From Nocardia brasiliensis IFM 10847 (GTDB lineage: Bacteria; Actinomycetota; Actinomycetes; Mycobacteriales; Mycobacteriaceae): a stretch of 64,000 bases of DNA. Position numbers and translations under genes: made by a program. Location: NCBI RefSeq assembly GCF_000710915.1, contig NZ_BAUA01000049.1, positions 1 to 64,000 of the forward strand. The letters run 5' to 3'. The notes under the pieces are model-generated. The model made no database searches, had not been told where the DNA came from, and was given only the letters and a program-made list of their open reading frames with translations. Shown here one piece after another: positions 7,876-16,990 of this stretch. Position 1 is the first letter of the stretch. Each line of letters opens with the position of its first letter.

Positions 7876-9231
7876 GTGCGCCGTTGGTTGCTCCGCTCGT
7901 CTCTGCTCTTGGTCACCGTGACTGCGGCGCTCGCCGCGACCACGCTGCCCGCCATGGCCTGTGGGGAGGAGGAAACGCACGGTCCACGTGCCACCGCCGC
8001 CCGGTCCACGGGTGCCCCCGGCGCGGAGAAGAACGTCAAGGCGGTCGGCAACGTGCCGGATGCGCAAGGCGCGATCGCATTGCAGTTCCTCCAGTACGGC
8101 CACCGGGACGTGATGGTGGTCTCCGGCGAGTTCGGCTTGAAAACCTATGAACTGACCGCGAATCCGGCGGCCCCGAAACTGATCGGCAAGCTGGACATGC
8201 CGGGCATGTGGGAAACCGAGGACACCGAGGTCGACCCGGTACGCAAGCGCGTGTTCCTGTCCCGCGATCCGCGCGCCTTCGGCGGCAACGTGCGCACGGG
8301 TGAATCCGGCGTGTACATCGTGGATCTGGCCAAGCCGGAGAAGCCGACCGTGTTGAGCTACGTCAAGGTGCCGGCGGGCCACACCACCAGCTGCATCAAC
8401 GACTGCCAGTATCTGTGGACCGGCGGTCCGGCCAAGGCGGACAGCCAGCCCGCCGATTGGGGTGGCCGCCCGATCTGGGTCACCGATATCCGGGATCCGC
8501 GCAAGCCGAAGGTCTTTCCTCAGCCGATCGAGTTGGCGCGCAACGATGGCAAGACCGATTACGTGCACGACGTCCAGATAGACGCGGCGGGTGTCGCCTG
8601 GGCCTCCGGTCGCGGTGGCGTGCGCGGATATTGGACCGAGGGCATGCACAAGGACCCGGTGACCGGCAAAGTCCGGCCCGCGTCGCCGACCGATCCGGTG
8701 CCCTACGCCGGCGGTGGGATCAACGAGACGGCCGCGCCGTCCAAGTTCATGCACAACAGTTTCCGGCCGGTCGGCGGCCGCGCCCAGGACGGCGGCAGCG
8801 CCGGGCACTGGGGCAACGGGAACCTGATCTACGCCACCGAGGAGAGCTTCCTCGACGGCTGCGCGGGCGACGGCGTGCTGGTGATCGCGTCGCTGGAGGG
8901 GTCCTACGGTGGTGAAGGGTGGCGATCGACGCCGCAGCGGCCGTACCGGCTCAAAACGATCGGCACCTGGGGTGTGGCCGGGCAGGAAGGCAGCGATCCC
9001 GCCTCGGCGGATTGTTCGGCCCACTACTTCGATGTCCGCGACAAGGTCCTGGTGCAGTCGTTCTACGCCCAGGGCACCCGGTTCCTGGACGTCAGCGACC
9101 CGACCAAGCCCAAGCAGATCGCGTACTACCGTCCCGCCGATGCCGCCGCCTGGGCACCGTACTGGCACCGCGGTTTCGCCTACGTGGCCGACAACAACCG
9201 CGGCATCGACATCCTCCAGCTCACGGCCTGA
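7876..9231 (+). CDS. Secreted LVIVD-repeat protein
   Basis: A 451-aa exported protein with a signal peptide (VRRWLLRSSLLLVTVTAALAATTLPAMAC; a Cys follows the hydrophobic core, so a lipoprotein is possible). The body has LVIVD-type repeats, beta-propeller-like units: GVYIVDLAKPEKPTVLSYV, IWVTDIRDPRKPKVFPQP, RFLDVSDPTKPKQIAYYRP, GFAYVADNNRGIDILQL. Several conserved Cys (TTSCINDCQYLW, DGCAGDG, SADCSAHYF) could form disulphides. The start is the GTG preceded by GGGAGG; the in-frame ATG at 7855 lacks a ribosome site. Function unknown; related actinobacterial proteins are extracellular. Confidence 0.8.
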   Translation: MRRWLLRSSLLLVTVTAALAATTLPAMACGEEETHGPRATAARSTGAPGAEKNVKAVGNVPDAQGAIALQFLQYGHRDVMVVSGEFGLKTYELTANPAAPKLIGKLDMPGMWETEDTEVDPVRKRVFLSRDPRAFGGNVRTGESGVYIVDLAKPEKPTVLSYVKVPAGHTTSCINDCQYLWTGGPAKADSQPADWGGRPIWVTDIRDPRKPKVFPQPIELARNDGKTDYVHDVQIDAAGVAWASGRGGVRGYWTEGMHKDPVTGKVRPASPTDPVPYAGGGINETAAPSKFMHNSFRPVGGRAQDGGSAGHWGNGNLIYATEESFLDGCAGDGVLVIASLEGSYGGEGWRSTPQRPYRLKTIGTWGVAGQEGSDPASADCSAHYFDVRDKVLVQSFYAQGTRFLDVSDPTKPKQIAYYRPADAAAWAPYWHRGFAYVADNNRGIDILQLTA

Positions 9232-9250
9232 ACCGACTGCCGCACAACGC

Positions 9251-9290
9251 AAAAAAGCTGCCCCGCATACGAAAACGTATGCGGGGCAGC
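9251..9290 (-). terminator. Rho-independent terminator of the CreD/CreE-like operon
   Basis: A perfect 15-bp stem (9257-9271 with 9276-9290) with an AAAA loop. On the minus strand it is followed at once by six T. It lies 10 bp past the stop of the lyase gene and between convergent genes, so it may also stop plus-strand transcription from the LVIVD gene. Confidence 0.9.
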
Positions 9291-9300
9291 AGCAGTGCAC

Positions 9301-10692
9301 TCAGCGCTGCTCGAGCACCTGGTCGAGCAGGGTGGGCGCGATACCGAGATAGTTCTGCGGGCGGAGCAACTCGCGGATCTCCTCGGCGCCGAGCCGCTCG
9401 CTGACCGTGGGATTGGCGCACAGCACATCGGCCAGCGATGCACCGGACTCCGCGGCTTCGAAAGCGGCCGCCTGCAAGACCTTCTTGGCTTGGACGCGAC
9501 CGAGCAGCGGAGTCAGGCGGATCGACAGGCGCTCCGAGACCAGCTGGCCGTGACTCATGGCGAGGATCTCGCTCATCCGGGCCTCGTCTGCGCGCAGGCC
9601 TTCGGCCAGTTCGGCTGCGGTGTGCGCGCTGCCGCCGACCAGCAGCAGGCACTCCCGCAGCGGTTGCCACTCGGCATGCCAGGCGCCGGGTGAGCGTTCG
9701 TCCTCGGCGAGCATCGCGGCGAACAGAGTGGACGTCAGCGCCGGCACCTGCAGCGAGGCGGACCGGATCATGGTGGCGAGCACCGGATTGCGCTTCTGCG
9801 GCATGGCCGAGGACTCGCCGCGGCCGACCGCGGCGGGCTCGTACACCTCCATCACCTCGGTCCGGGCCTGGGAGAGCACGTCGACGGCGAATTTGCCGAG
9901 CGCGCCCGAGGTGGTGGCCAGCGCGGCACCGAGATCGGCGATCGGCGTCCGGACGCTGTGCCAGGGCGCCGCGCTGGGCGTCAGCGACAGCTCCGCGGCG
10001 AACTCGTCGGTCAACCGGGCGTAGATCTGCGCCGGACTCGCGTCGGCCAGCGCGCCGCCGCTGCGCCGGGCACATTCCACGTAGGACGCGAATGTCCCTG
10101 CGGCACCGCCGAGTTGGACGGGCAGACCGTGCTCGCGGACCCGCCGCAGCCGCTCGGCCGCGGCCAGCAGGCCCTGGATCCAGGTGCTGACCCGGGCCCC
10201 GAAGGTGGTCGGCACCGCGTGCATGCCCAGGGTTCTGGCGGCGATCACGGTATCGCGGTGCTGGTCGGCGAGCCGGGCCAGCGAGTCGACGCTCGCCTCC
10301 ACGTCGGCGATGATCGCCGTCGACGCCCGCGCCGCGACCAGCATCGACGCCGTGTCGAAGATGTCCTGGCTGGTCGAACCCCAGTGCACGTGATCGGCGG
10401 CGGCCGAATCGGTTTCGGCGACCACGCGCTGCAACTGCTGTACGAACGACACCACGGGATTCGCGGCCCCGCGCGCGGCGGTGGCGATCGCGCGCGCATC
10501 GAATCGATGGGCGCCGACCGCCGCGGTGATCTGCCCGACGGCGTCCACCGGGATCAGGCCGAGCCGCGCCTGCGCGCGGGCCAGGGCGAGCTCGACCTCC
10601 AGCATCGCCTCCAGCCAGGCGTCGTCGGACACCACCGACTCCACCGGCACGCCCGCGCGCACCGGGGACAGCAATCCCTTATCTATGACCAT
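9301..10692 (-). CDS. Fumarase/aspartase superfamily lyase, likely CreD-type nitrosuccinate lyase
   Basis: The 463-aa protein belongs to the fumarase/aspartase/adenylosuccinate lyase superfamily, PcaB-like branch. The signature loop SSAMPQKRNPV (about residue 290) is present, as are the substrate-site segment VHWGSTSQDIFDT and the early ALARAQARLG helix. In the family it would catalyse beta-elimination. It overlaps the upstream FAD-enzyme gene by 14 bp. That FAD protein plus PcaB-like lyase pair is the arrangement of CreE/CreD (cremeomycin) and FzmM/FzmL (fosfazinomycin), where the lyase splits nitrosuccinate into fumarate and nitrous acid. Nothing else for protocatechuate breakdown is nearby, which argues against true PcaB. 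Start: ATG with AAAGGA about 8 nt upstream. Family is certain; specific activity is inferred. Confidence 0.78.
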   Translation of the reverse strand: MVIDKGLLSPVRAGVPVESVVSDDAWLEAMLEVELALARAQARLGLIPVDAVGQITAAVGAHRFDARAIATAARGAANPVVSFVQQLQRVVAETDSAAADHVHWGSTSQDIFDTASMLVAARASTAIIADVEASVDSLARLADQHRDTVIAARTLGMHAVPTTFGARVSTWIQGLLAAAERLRRVREHGLPVQLGGAAGTFASYVECARRSGGALADASPAQIYARLTDEFAAELSLTPSAAPWHSVRTPIADLGAALATTSGALGKFAVDVLSQARTEVMEVYEPAAVGRGESSAMPQKRNPVLATMIRSASLQVPALTSTLFAAMLAEDERSPGAWHAEWQPLRECLLLVGGSAHTAAELAEGLRADEARMSEILAMSHGQLVSERLSIRLTPLLGRVQAKKVLQAAAFEAAESGASLADVLCANPTVSERLGAEEIRELLRPQNYLGIAPTLLDQVLEQR

Positions 10693-12769
10693 CGGCGTAG
10701 TCCTTTCGCTGCGGCGGGCCGGCCGCCGTCCGGTAGGCGGTGAGGATGGAACGCGCGACGCTGTCGCTGTCGGACAGCGTCACCGAGTTCACGCCGGGCC
10801 GCGGCCCGGCCGCGGTCACCCAGTGCACGGCCTCGGTGGGCACGCCGAGCGCGAAACGACGCGGATGCGGCCGGCCGGCGGCGTCGAGGACCGCGTGCGA
10901 GTCACGGGCCACCTCCAGACCTCCGGTGCGGTAGTGGCTGCCGTCGGGGTTCGTCAGGGTGAAACCTCGAATATCCTCCGATCGCAGCAGATTCCGCAAC
11001 AGCACGTCGCCGGTCGCCCGCAGATCTGGCTCGGGCAGCCGCGCGTCGATGAGCACGCTGCCGGTCACCGTCGAGCCTGCCACCATGGGCGAACTCGCCA
11101 CGAAGCATCCCGCCTCGGCGTCGAGCCGCACCCGCATGCCCGGCCCGATGATCCGCACGACGCCCGCTCTGATCAGCGCCGCCAGTTCGGCGATCCGCGC
11201 GGTGGGCGGGCCGATCGAGAGGAAGGCGTTCAACGGCGTGTACCAACCGTCGAGATCGTCGCGGTACGACTGGCCGGTGATACCACCGTGGTCGACGATC
11301 AGGCGCACCTCGTTGCGCAGATCCCGCAGCACGTCCAGGGTTGCCTTGACCGGGCCGCGCACATTGCCGAGCCGGGCGTTGCGCACATCGGCGTCCAGGT
11401 AATCGACCAGCCAGCTGTGGAATTCGGCGACGCCGCCGAAGTGCCGGCCTGCGGTGGGATCGCCGAGCAGCTCCCAATTCCACCGCTGCTCCGGCGCGAT
11501 CCGGTACTCGTCGAGGATGGCCGCGGCCGCCTGCTCGGTCGGCGCCGCGAGGTAGCGCGCGCGGAAACCGCGCAGCTCACGGGGACTGATCTGATCGTCG
11601 ATCACCAACGAGTAGTAGACCGTCTCCACCTCCCGAGCGACCAGGGGCCATACGTCGCGCCGGAACGAGATGTCACCGAAACGATCTGCCCGGCTGCGTA
11701 ATTCGGCGATCCGCAGCGGGTCGAGCAGGGTGGGAATGTGGCGTTCGTCGATGCCCTTCTGATTCTCGCCGCGGGCGTGATGCGGTACGCCGCGACGGCA
11801 CCCCGCCACGATCAACGGCTCCCGCCCGGACGGGATGTACTTCAGCACCCCGTCGGTGTCGGTCTGCTCGAATCGGCCGTCCCGGCCGACCGTCAGCAGC
11901 GCCATGTAGTCGAAGAAGGTCAGGCCGAGACCGCGGATGATCGTGGTTTCCCGCTCGGGTACCTGATCGATGTCGACATCGGCGGCGTTGACCGGGGCGA
12001 TGTGCAGCAGCCCCAACCGCTGCACCTGTCCGACGGGCCAGCCCGGATCCACCGGCTGCCGTGGCGAGACGTGGCCCTGCGCGAGCACCACCGCGTTCAG
12101 CGCGTCGATGCGCTCCCCCGTATCCAGCGTCAGCTCTTGGCGACCCGTCGGATCGTCGCGCAGATCGGTTGCGGTGGCGGTGATCTCGTAGGTGCGCACC
12201 CAGCCGGCGTATCGATCGCGGATGTGCTCGTAGGCCCAGCGCAGGTAGTAGCCGTAGATGGCGCGGGTGGGATAGGTATTGGGGGCGGTGCGGCACGCCT
12301 CCGCGTAGAACTCGTCGGGCAGGTCGGCGAAATTGCCGACCTTCGCCAGGAAACTCGTCCATTCGTACAGACTCGGCCCCGGCACCACGGGACCTTCCAT
12401 CGCCACACTGTCGTCGGTGAATATCGTCACCTGCGAGGCCACCGTATTCATCAGCAGATGTGCGGATTGGTCGGTGCGCCAGACCGATCCGGTGCCGACC
12501 CGGGTCGAATCGATCAGATAGATCTCGGTGCGGAAGCGATCGCCGTTGCGCACGATATTGGCGCAGATCCGCTCGTAGCAGCTCAGCCCGCGCGGGCCGA
12601 CACCGACCACGGCGATGCGCAGTGCGTCGGGTGCTCCTGAGCGGTCGGGCCGGGGGAACCTGCGCAGCGTCTCGGGATAGAGCACCACTGCCGATTGATC
12701 GCCGTCTTCGGGTTCCTCGACGCGGGGTGGAGTTATCAGTTCACGGGTTCCTAGTTTGTGGCTGGACAC
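10679..12769 (-). CDS. FAD/NAD(P)-binding protein, likely CreE-type aspartate N-monooxygenase (nitrosuccinate synthase)
   Basis: A 696-aa flavoprotein of the large FAD/NAD(P)-binding (NAD_binding_9) group. The dinucleotide-binding motif is RIAVVGVGPRGLSCYERI near residue 50, with GTGSVWRTDQSAHLLMNT after it and a second strand VVLAQGHVSPRQP. CreE, in the same group, oxidises L-aspartate to nitrosuccinate with FAD, NADPH and O2, feeding the lyase CreD. The tight coupling to the lyase gene supports that role here. The start is the GTG preceded by GAAGG at about 7 nt. The upstream frame to 12877 runs through a hairpin and is unlikely to be translated. The family also includes uncharacterised proteins, so the aspartate substrate is an inference from context. 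Confidence 0.72.
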   Translation of the reverse strand: MSSHKLGTRELITPPRVEEPEDGDQSAVVLYPETLRRFPRPDRSGAPDALRIAVVGVGPRGLSCYERICANIVRNGDRFRTEIYLIDSTRVGTGSVWRTDQSAHLLMNTVASQVTIFTDDSVAMEGPVVPGPSLYEWTSFLAKVGNFADLPDEFYAEACRTAPNTYPTRAIYGYYLRWAYEHIRDRYAGWVRTYEITATATDLRDDPTGRQELTLDTGERIDALNAVVLAQGHVSPRQPVDPGWPVGQVQRLGLLHIAPVNAADVDIDQVPERETTIIRGLGLTFFDYMALLTVGRDGRFEQTDTDGVLKYIPSGREPLIVAGCRRGVPHHARGENQKGIDERHIPTLLDPLRIAELRSRADRFGDISFRRDVWPLVAREVETVYYSLVIDDQISPRELRGFRARYLAAPTEQAAAAILDEYRIAPEQRWNWELLGDPTAGRHFGGVAEFHSWLVDYLDADVRNARLGNVRGPVKATLDVLRDLRNEVRLIVDHGGITGQSYRDDLDGWYTPLNAFLSIGPPTARIAELAALIRAGVVRIIGPGMRVRLDAEAGCFVASSPMVAGSTVTGSVLIDARLPEPDLRATGDVLLRNLLRSEDIRGFTLTNPDGSHYRTGGLEVARDSHAVLDAAGRPHPRRFALGVPTEAVHWVTAAGPRPGVNSVTLSDSDSVARSILTAYRTAAGPPQRKDYADGHR

Positions 12770-12847
12770 GGTGTCACCTTCATCAGATTCGCGCGTAGCG
12801 ATGCGGGTTACAGACACAGACCTGGCCATGTCCGGAGACAGCTGTGC

Positions 12848-12875
12848 GCCCGGGTACCGGAATCGGTACCCGGGC
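12848..12875. terminator. Strong palindrome between the MFS and FAD-enzyme genes
   Basis: Arms GCCCGGGTACC (12848-12858) and GGTACCCGGGC (12865-12875) form a perfect 11-12 bp stem with a very small loop, 13 bp past the MFS stop and 79 bp before the FAD-enzyme start. No T-run follows. It may be a terminator or attenuator separating the two genes, or a dyad operator. Confidence 0.6.
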
Positions 12876-12887
12876 ATGGTGACAGCG

Positions 12888-14357
12888 TCAGACGACCACC
12901 TTTTCGGGTCGCGATTCCACCACGGCGTCCGCTTCTTCGCCGCGCGTGTTGACCGTGCGCAGCGCGGTCAGCGCGCCCACCGTCGCGAAGATCGCCGCGA
13001 CCAGCAGCGCGCGCCGGAACCCGGCGGTCGTCGCGTCCAGCGGCAGCGCACCGTGCGCCAGCTCGGTGTTGGTGTGCGAGATGGAGATCGCGGTGAGCAC
13101 CGCGACACCGATGGCGACACCGAGTTGCTGCGCGGTGCTGAGCAGCGCGGCGGCCAATCCGGCCTTGTCCGCGGGCACGCCCGCGTTGGCCGCGGTGGTA
13201 TTGGCGACGAACACCGCGGCCGAGCCGGCGGCCGTGATCATCAAGCCGGGCAACAGGTCCGACAGGTACGCGCCGTCGGTCGGGATCTGCGCGAGCAGGA
13301 AGATGCCGATGCCGGTGATCACGGAGCCGACGATGATCACCGGACGGGTTCCGGTGCGCGGCACGATCTTCGTCGTCACGCCGGAGACCACCACGATGGT
13401 CGCGCTGAACGGCAGGTAGGCCAGACCCGCCTTGATCTCCCCCCAGCCGAGTACTTCCTGGGTGTAGAGGGTGATGAAGAAGAACAGCGACATCATGCCC
13501 GCGGCCACCAGCATCTGCGTCACGTCGGCGGCGCCGAGGCCACGGATGCGAAAGATCGACAGCGGTACCAGCGGATTCGAGATCTTGTGCTCGTTGATCA
13601 CGAAGCCGACCAGCAGCGCGGCGGCCGCCGCCAGCACGAGAACCGTACGGGCACTGCCCCATCCGTGCTCCGGCGCCTCGACCAGTCCGTAGACCAGCGT
13701 CATCAGGCCACCGGTGCCGAGCGCGGTGCCGAGGATGTCGAAACTGCCCTTGATGTCGTTGCGCCGGTCGCTGGGCACCAGCAGCGGCAGCACGATCATG
13801 ATCAGGATGCAGACCGGCACGTTGACGTAGAACACCCACCGCCAGCCGGGCCCCTGGGTGATCAGACCGCCGAGCAGCAGCCCGGACGCGGCGCCGAGAC
13901 CGGCGATGCCCGCCCATACACCGAGCGCGGTACTGCGGTCGGTGCCGCTGCGGAAACTCGTGGTCAGGATCGACAGCGCGGCGGGCAGCATGAGCGCGGC
14001 GCCGATGCCCTGGGTGAACCGGGCGCCGATCAGCAGTTCGCTGTTCTGCGCCAGACCTGCTGCGGCCGAGGAGATTCCGATGATGGCGGTGCCCGCCATG
14101 AGGATCCGGCGCCGCCCGAGCAGGTCGGCCAGGCGCCCGCCGAGCAGCATCAGACCGCCGTAGGTCAGCAGGTAGCCGGTGGTGATCCACTGCAGGGTGG
14201 ACACCGACAGATCCATCTCGCCCTGGATCGCCGGGAGTGCGAGATTGACGATCGAACTGTCGACGAAGTCGAGGAACGCGGCCGTGCACAGCAGCACCAG
14301 CGTGAGCTTGCCGCGGCGGGTCGCGAGAAAGGACGGTGACTCGGTAGGTGCACTCAC
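12888..14357 (-). CDS. MFS drug/metabolite exporter, EmrB/QacA (DHA2) family
   Basis: A 489-aa integral membrane protein with about 14 transmembrane helices. Typical DHA2 signatures are LDSSIVNLALPAIQ-like FLDFVDSSIVNLALPAI in TM1, WITTGYLLTYGGLMLLGGRLADLLGRRR (motif A) and ALGVWAGIAGLGAASGLLLGGLI (motif C region of antiporters). Members export drugs or secondary metabolites using the proton gradient. It sits between the CreD/CreE-like pair and the NphT7-like gene, all on one strand, so export of the cluster product (self-resistance) is the likely role. Confidence 0.87.
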   Translation of the reverse strand: MSAPTESPSFLATRRGKLTLVLLCTAAFLDFVDSSIVNLALPAIQGEMDLSVSTLQWITTGYLLTYGGLMLLGGRLADLLGRRRILMAGTAIIGISSAAAGLAQNSELLIGARFTQGIGAALMLPAALSILTTSFRSGTDRSTALGVWAGIAGLGAASGLLLGGLITQGPGWRWVFYVNVPVCILIMIVLPLLVPSDRRNDIKGSFDILGTALGTGGLMTLVYGLVEAPEHGWGSARTVLVLAAAAALLVGFVINEHKISNPLVPLSIFRIRGLGAADVTQMLVAAGMMSLFFFITLYTQEVLGWGEIKAGLAYLPFSATIVVVSGVTTKIVPRTGTRPVIIVGSVITGIGIFLLAQIPTDGAYLSDLLPGLMITAAGSAAVFVANTTAANAGVPADKAGLAAALLSTAQQLGVAIGVAVLTAISISHTNTELAHGALPLDATTAGFRRALLVAAIFATVGALTALRTVNTRGEEADAVVESRPEKVVV

Positions 14358-14411
14358 TACGCTGTCTCTCTTTCCGGGATGAATGAAGTCGTATTTCGGC
14401 TGTGCGGCGCC

Positions 14412-15389
14412 TCACCACTCGACGAGGGTGAGCCCCACCGCCATTCCGCCCCCGAAGCCGACGAGCAGAACTTTGTCGCCCGGGCGTATCCCGCCCGTGC
14501 GTGCCGCGTTGTCGAGGGTGATCGGTATCGACGCGGCACCCGTGTTCCCGTAATAGCGAACCGTCGTGTGCATAGTGGCGTTGACCAGCCCGAGTTCCTC
14601 CGCCAGTGCGGCCAGCATGACGCCGTTGGCCTGGTGCGGAATCAGGTGGGTGATGTCGTCCGGCGCCACGCCGGAGTCGTGCAGGAACTGCTTGACCAGC
14701 ACGGGCAGCGACCCGTTGACGAAGGCCCGGACGCCGCGGCCGTCCATCGTGAAGTACTGCGCCCCGAGTTCGTGCGCGGCCGGATCGTAGGGCTGGCGGC
14801 TGCCGCCGGCCGGGACCCGGATCAGCGAGGTCAGATCGCCGAAGGTGTGCAGGCCGAATCGGCGCAGGCCGCCGGACGCGGACGGCCCGAGCACCACCGC
14901 GCCCGCGCCGTCACCGAACAGCACCACCGTGCGCCGGTCCGCCGGATTGAGAATCCTGGAGTAGACGTCGGCGCCCACGACCAGCCCGTATCCCCCGCCG
15001 GCCCGCGCGATCGCGGCCTCTACCGCGGAGAGCGCGAAGACGAAGCCCGAGCACACCGCGTTCACGTCGAAGGCCGAGGCGCCGCGGGCGCCGAGGTTGT
15101 GCTGGACGAAGGCGGCGGTGGGCGGTTGCGGGTGATCGGGCGTGGAGGTCGCGACCACGATCGCGCTCACCTCGTCCGCACCGATGCCCGCGGCGTCCAG
15201 CGCGGCGCTCGCCGCGCGGGTCGCCAAGTCGGAGGTCGCCTGGTCCGGCAGGGCCCAGCGCCGCTCGCGAATCGCGGTCTTGCGGATGATCCATTCGCTG
15301 TCGACGTCGGCGCCGGAGCCGACCTCACTGTTGGACACGATGCGATCCGGCAGATAGGACCCGGTGCCGAGCACGGCGATGTTGTTCAC
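14412..15389 (-). CDS. nphT7: NphT7-type acetoacetyl-CoA synthase (KAS III family)
   Basis: The 325-aa protein is a ketoacyl synthase III with intact Cys-His-Asn triad: DVNAVCSGF, PHQANGVML and YGNTGAASIP. Long stretches match NphT7 of Streptomyces CL190 as I know it: QATSDLAT, VVATSTPDHPQPPTAA, YSRILNPADRRTVVLFGDGAGA, LIRVPAGGSRQP, and the ending VLLVGFGGGMA. NphT7 condenses acetyl-CoA with malonyl-CoA to acetoacetyl-CoA irreversibly, feeding HMG-CoA synthase. With the mevalonate genes 13 kb away in this cluster, that is the likely job, rather than fatty-acid initiation by FabH. The GTG start has AGGAGG about 8 nt upstream; length (325 vs about 329) agrees. Confidence 0.9.
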   Translation of the reverse strand: MNNIAVLGTGSYLPDRIVSNSEVGSGADVDSEWIIRKTAIRERRWALPDQATSDLATRAASAALDAAGIGADEVSAIVVATSTPDHPQPPTAAFVQHNLGARGASAFDVNAVCSGFVFALSAVEAAIARAGGGYGLVVGADVYSRILNPADRRTVVLFGDGAGAVVLGPSASGGLRRFGLHTFGDLTSLIRVPAGGSRQPYDPAAHELGAQYFTMDGRGVRAFVNGSLPVLVKQFLHDSGVAPDDITHLIPHQANGVMLAALAEELGLVNATMHTTVRYYGNTGAASIPITLDNAARTGGIRPGDKVLLVGFGGGMAVGLTLVEW

Positions 15390-15629
15390 GTGACGTTCCT
15401 CCTGGCATGAATGCCGTCGACGGCGGCCGAATATTCGGCCGCGGCGCAGCCGCAATAGCACGGCGTGCGGTGGTCGGCGACACGGGAATTCCCTGCCGGA
15501 TATGCGGTTTTCTGCGGCCGTTCCGCAAGTTCTTGGCGCATGATGATCCACCGTTGTTTCTGCTCGAATAAAAAGGCACCGGCCGCCGGAGGTGCATGTC
15601 CGAGCGGCCGGTGCGTTATGGGTGGCAGG

Positions 15630-16967
15630 TCAACGGACGGTGGAATTCACTGTCTGCGGTTCGTTCGAACTCGCCACCACGGGCTTCGGTTCGCTCGACA
15701 CCACCATGGTTTCCGGTTCCTCCGCGCTCTTCGGCGCGGTGCGCCGGCGACCGGAGAACCGGGTCATCAGTGGCAGATCGATCCAGTGGTACATGGCCGC
15801 GCCGGCCACGGTCGAGACGACCATGGACAACAGTGCCCACCCCAGCCAGCCGGCCCAGCCGAACTGATGCCCGCCGATGAACAGTCTGGTGATCAGCACC
15901 ATCACCGGGAACTGGATCAGATAGAAGGCGAACGAGACGTTCCCGAGCCACACCATCGTCTTGGACGAATTCAAACCCGGGATGCCTTGCAGATCCCGCG
16001 CGGCGAGCGTGGCCACCACCGCGGTCATCGGCGCCAGCAGCAGCGCCGACATCTTGTAGTTCACCGGCAGCACCCAGGTGGCCGCGTAGGCGACCGCGAG
16101 CAGTGCCAGCGGCGGACCCATCTTGACGTTGCGCCACCGGCCCTCGAGCACCATCCGGGCCGCGAGCACGCCGAGGAAGAACTCGGGCAGCCGCGACAGC
16201 GGGAAGTTGTAGCTCAGCCAGTACGACAGCGCCACCGGGATGTCGTCGCGGGCGAACCACGCGGGCGAGGCGTGCAATTCATACATCGGCGAGGCATCAC
16301 CGGGCACCAGCCTCGGCGCGAAAGCGTTCTCGATGCCCTTCGGGCCGTCGACGAACAGGAAATACGCGGTGTGCAGCGCGAGGATGAACAGGAACAGCAC
16401 CACCATCGCCCGCACCAGATGTTCGGTGCGGATGCGCCGGACCAGCGGCAGCACCAGCGGGAAGCTGAGGTAGAACAGCATCTCCGAGGCCAGCGACCAG
16501 GACGGCACATTGAGCCCACCGACGGTGGTGGACTTCGGAATCCAGGTGTGCACCAGCAGCAGGTTCGGCACCCAGACCACCAGACGGTGCAGCGGCACAC
16601 TGGCGACCACGATGAAGGCCAGCGCCGCCACCAGGTGCGACGGATAGATCTTCAGTACGCGCCGCCAATAGAACCGCAGCACCGAAGCGCCGGGCTTGAA
16701 CGACCAGTAGATGATGAATCCGGAGAGCACGAAGAAGAACGTGACGCCGGCCGCCCCCAGCTGCATGGGCATGAAGAAGTGGATCTGACGGAACAGTTCC
16801 GATTTCTGGAACGGATAGACCGGCAGAAACACCAGGGCATGTAGGAGAAAGACGGCGAATGCCGCCCACCACCTGGCCCCCGTCAGCGACGGCAGGGCTG
16901 GGCGGCTTTGCGCGATCTCGGGCGACACCGCGGGGGTTCCCCGCGGTGTCGATCGGGTGTCGGTCAC
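15630..16967 (-). CDS. Acyltransferase 3 family membrane protein (OafA/YrhL type)
   Basis: A 445-aa protein with about ten transmembrane segments of the acyltransferase-3 fold, which O-acylates sugars, antibiotics or cell-envelope components. Visible features are ALPSLTGARWWAAFAVFLLHAL with the conserved His after the first helix, GAAGVTFFFVLSGFIIYWSF, FYWRRVLKIYPSHLVA (R-x10-H region) and SWSLASEMLFYL. The C-terminal ~40 residues are a polar, Glu/Pro/Ser-rich cytoplasmic tail. It lies between the NphT7-like gene and an Ala-Pro lipoprotein. It could acylate the cluster product or belong to envelope metabolism; the sequence does not decide. Confidence 0.85.
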   Translation of the reverse strand: MTDTRSTPRGTPAVSPEIAQSRPALPSLTGARWWAAFAVFLLHALVFLPVYPFQKSELFRQIHFFMPMQLGAAGVTFFFVLSGFIIYWSFKPGASVLRFYWRRVLKIYPSHLVAALAFIVVASVPLHRLVVWVPNLLLVHTWIPKSTTVGGLNVPSWSLASEMLFYLSFPLVLPLVRRIRTEHLVRAMVVLFLFILALHTAYFLFVDGPKGIENAFAPRLVPGDASPMYELHASPAWFARDDIPVALSYWLSYNFPLSRLPEFFLGVLAARMVLEGRWRNVKMGPPLALLAVAYAATWVLPVNYKMSALLLAPMTAVVATLAARDLQGIPGLNSSKTMVWLGNVSFAFYLIQFPVMVLITRLFIGGHQFGWAGWLGWALLSMVVSTVAGAAMYHWIDLPLMTRFSGRRRTAPKSAEEPETMVVSSEPKPVVASSNEPQTVNSTVR

Positions 16968-16990
16968 GGCGACCTCGTTCTATCGCGTGC

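Noticed and set aside
9301..10692. 3-carboxy-cis,cis-muconate cycloisomerase (PcaB) for protocatechuate breakdown
   Set aside because: No other protocatechuate-pathway gene is nearby, and it is coupled to an FAD/NAD(P)-binding enzyme as in CreD/CreE-type systems.
14412..15389. FabH for fatty-acid initiation
   Set aside because: Conserved stretches match NphT7 better than FabH, no acyl carrier protein gene is near, and a mevalonate operon is in the same cluster.
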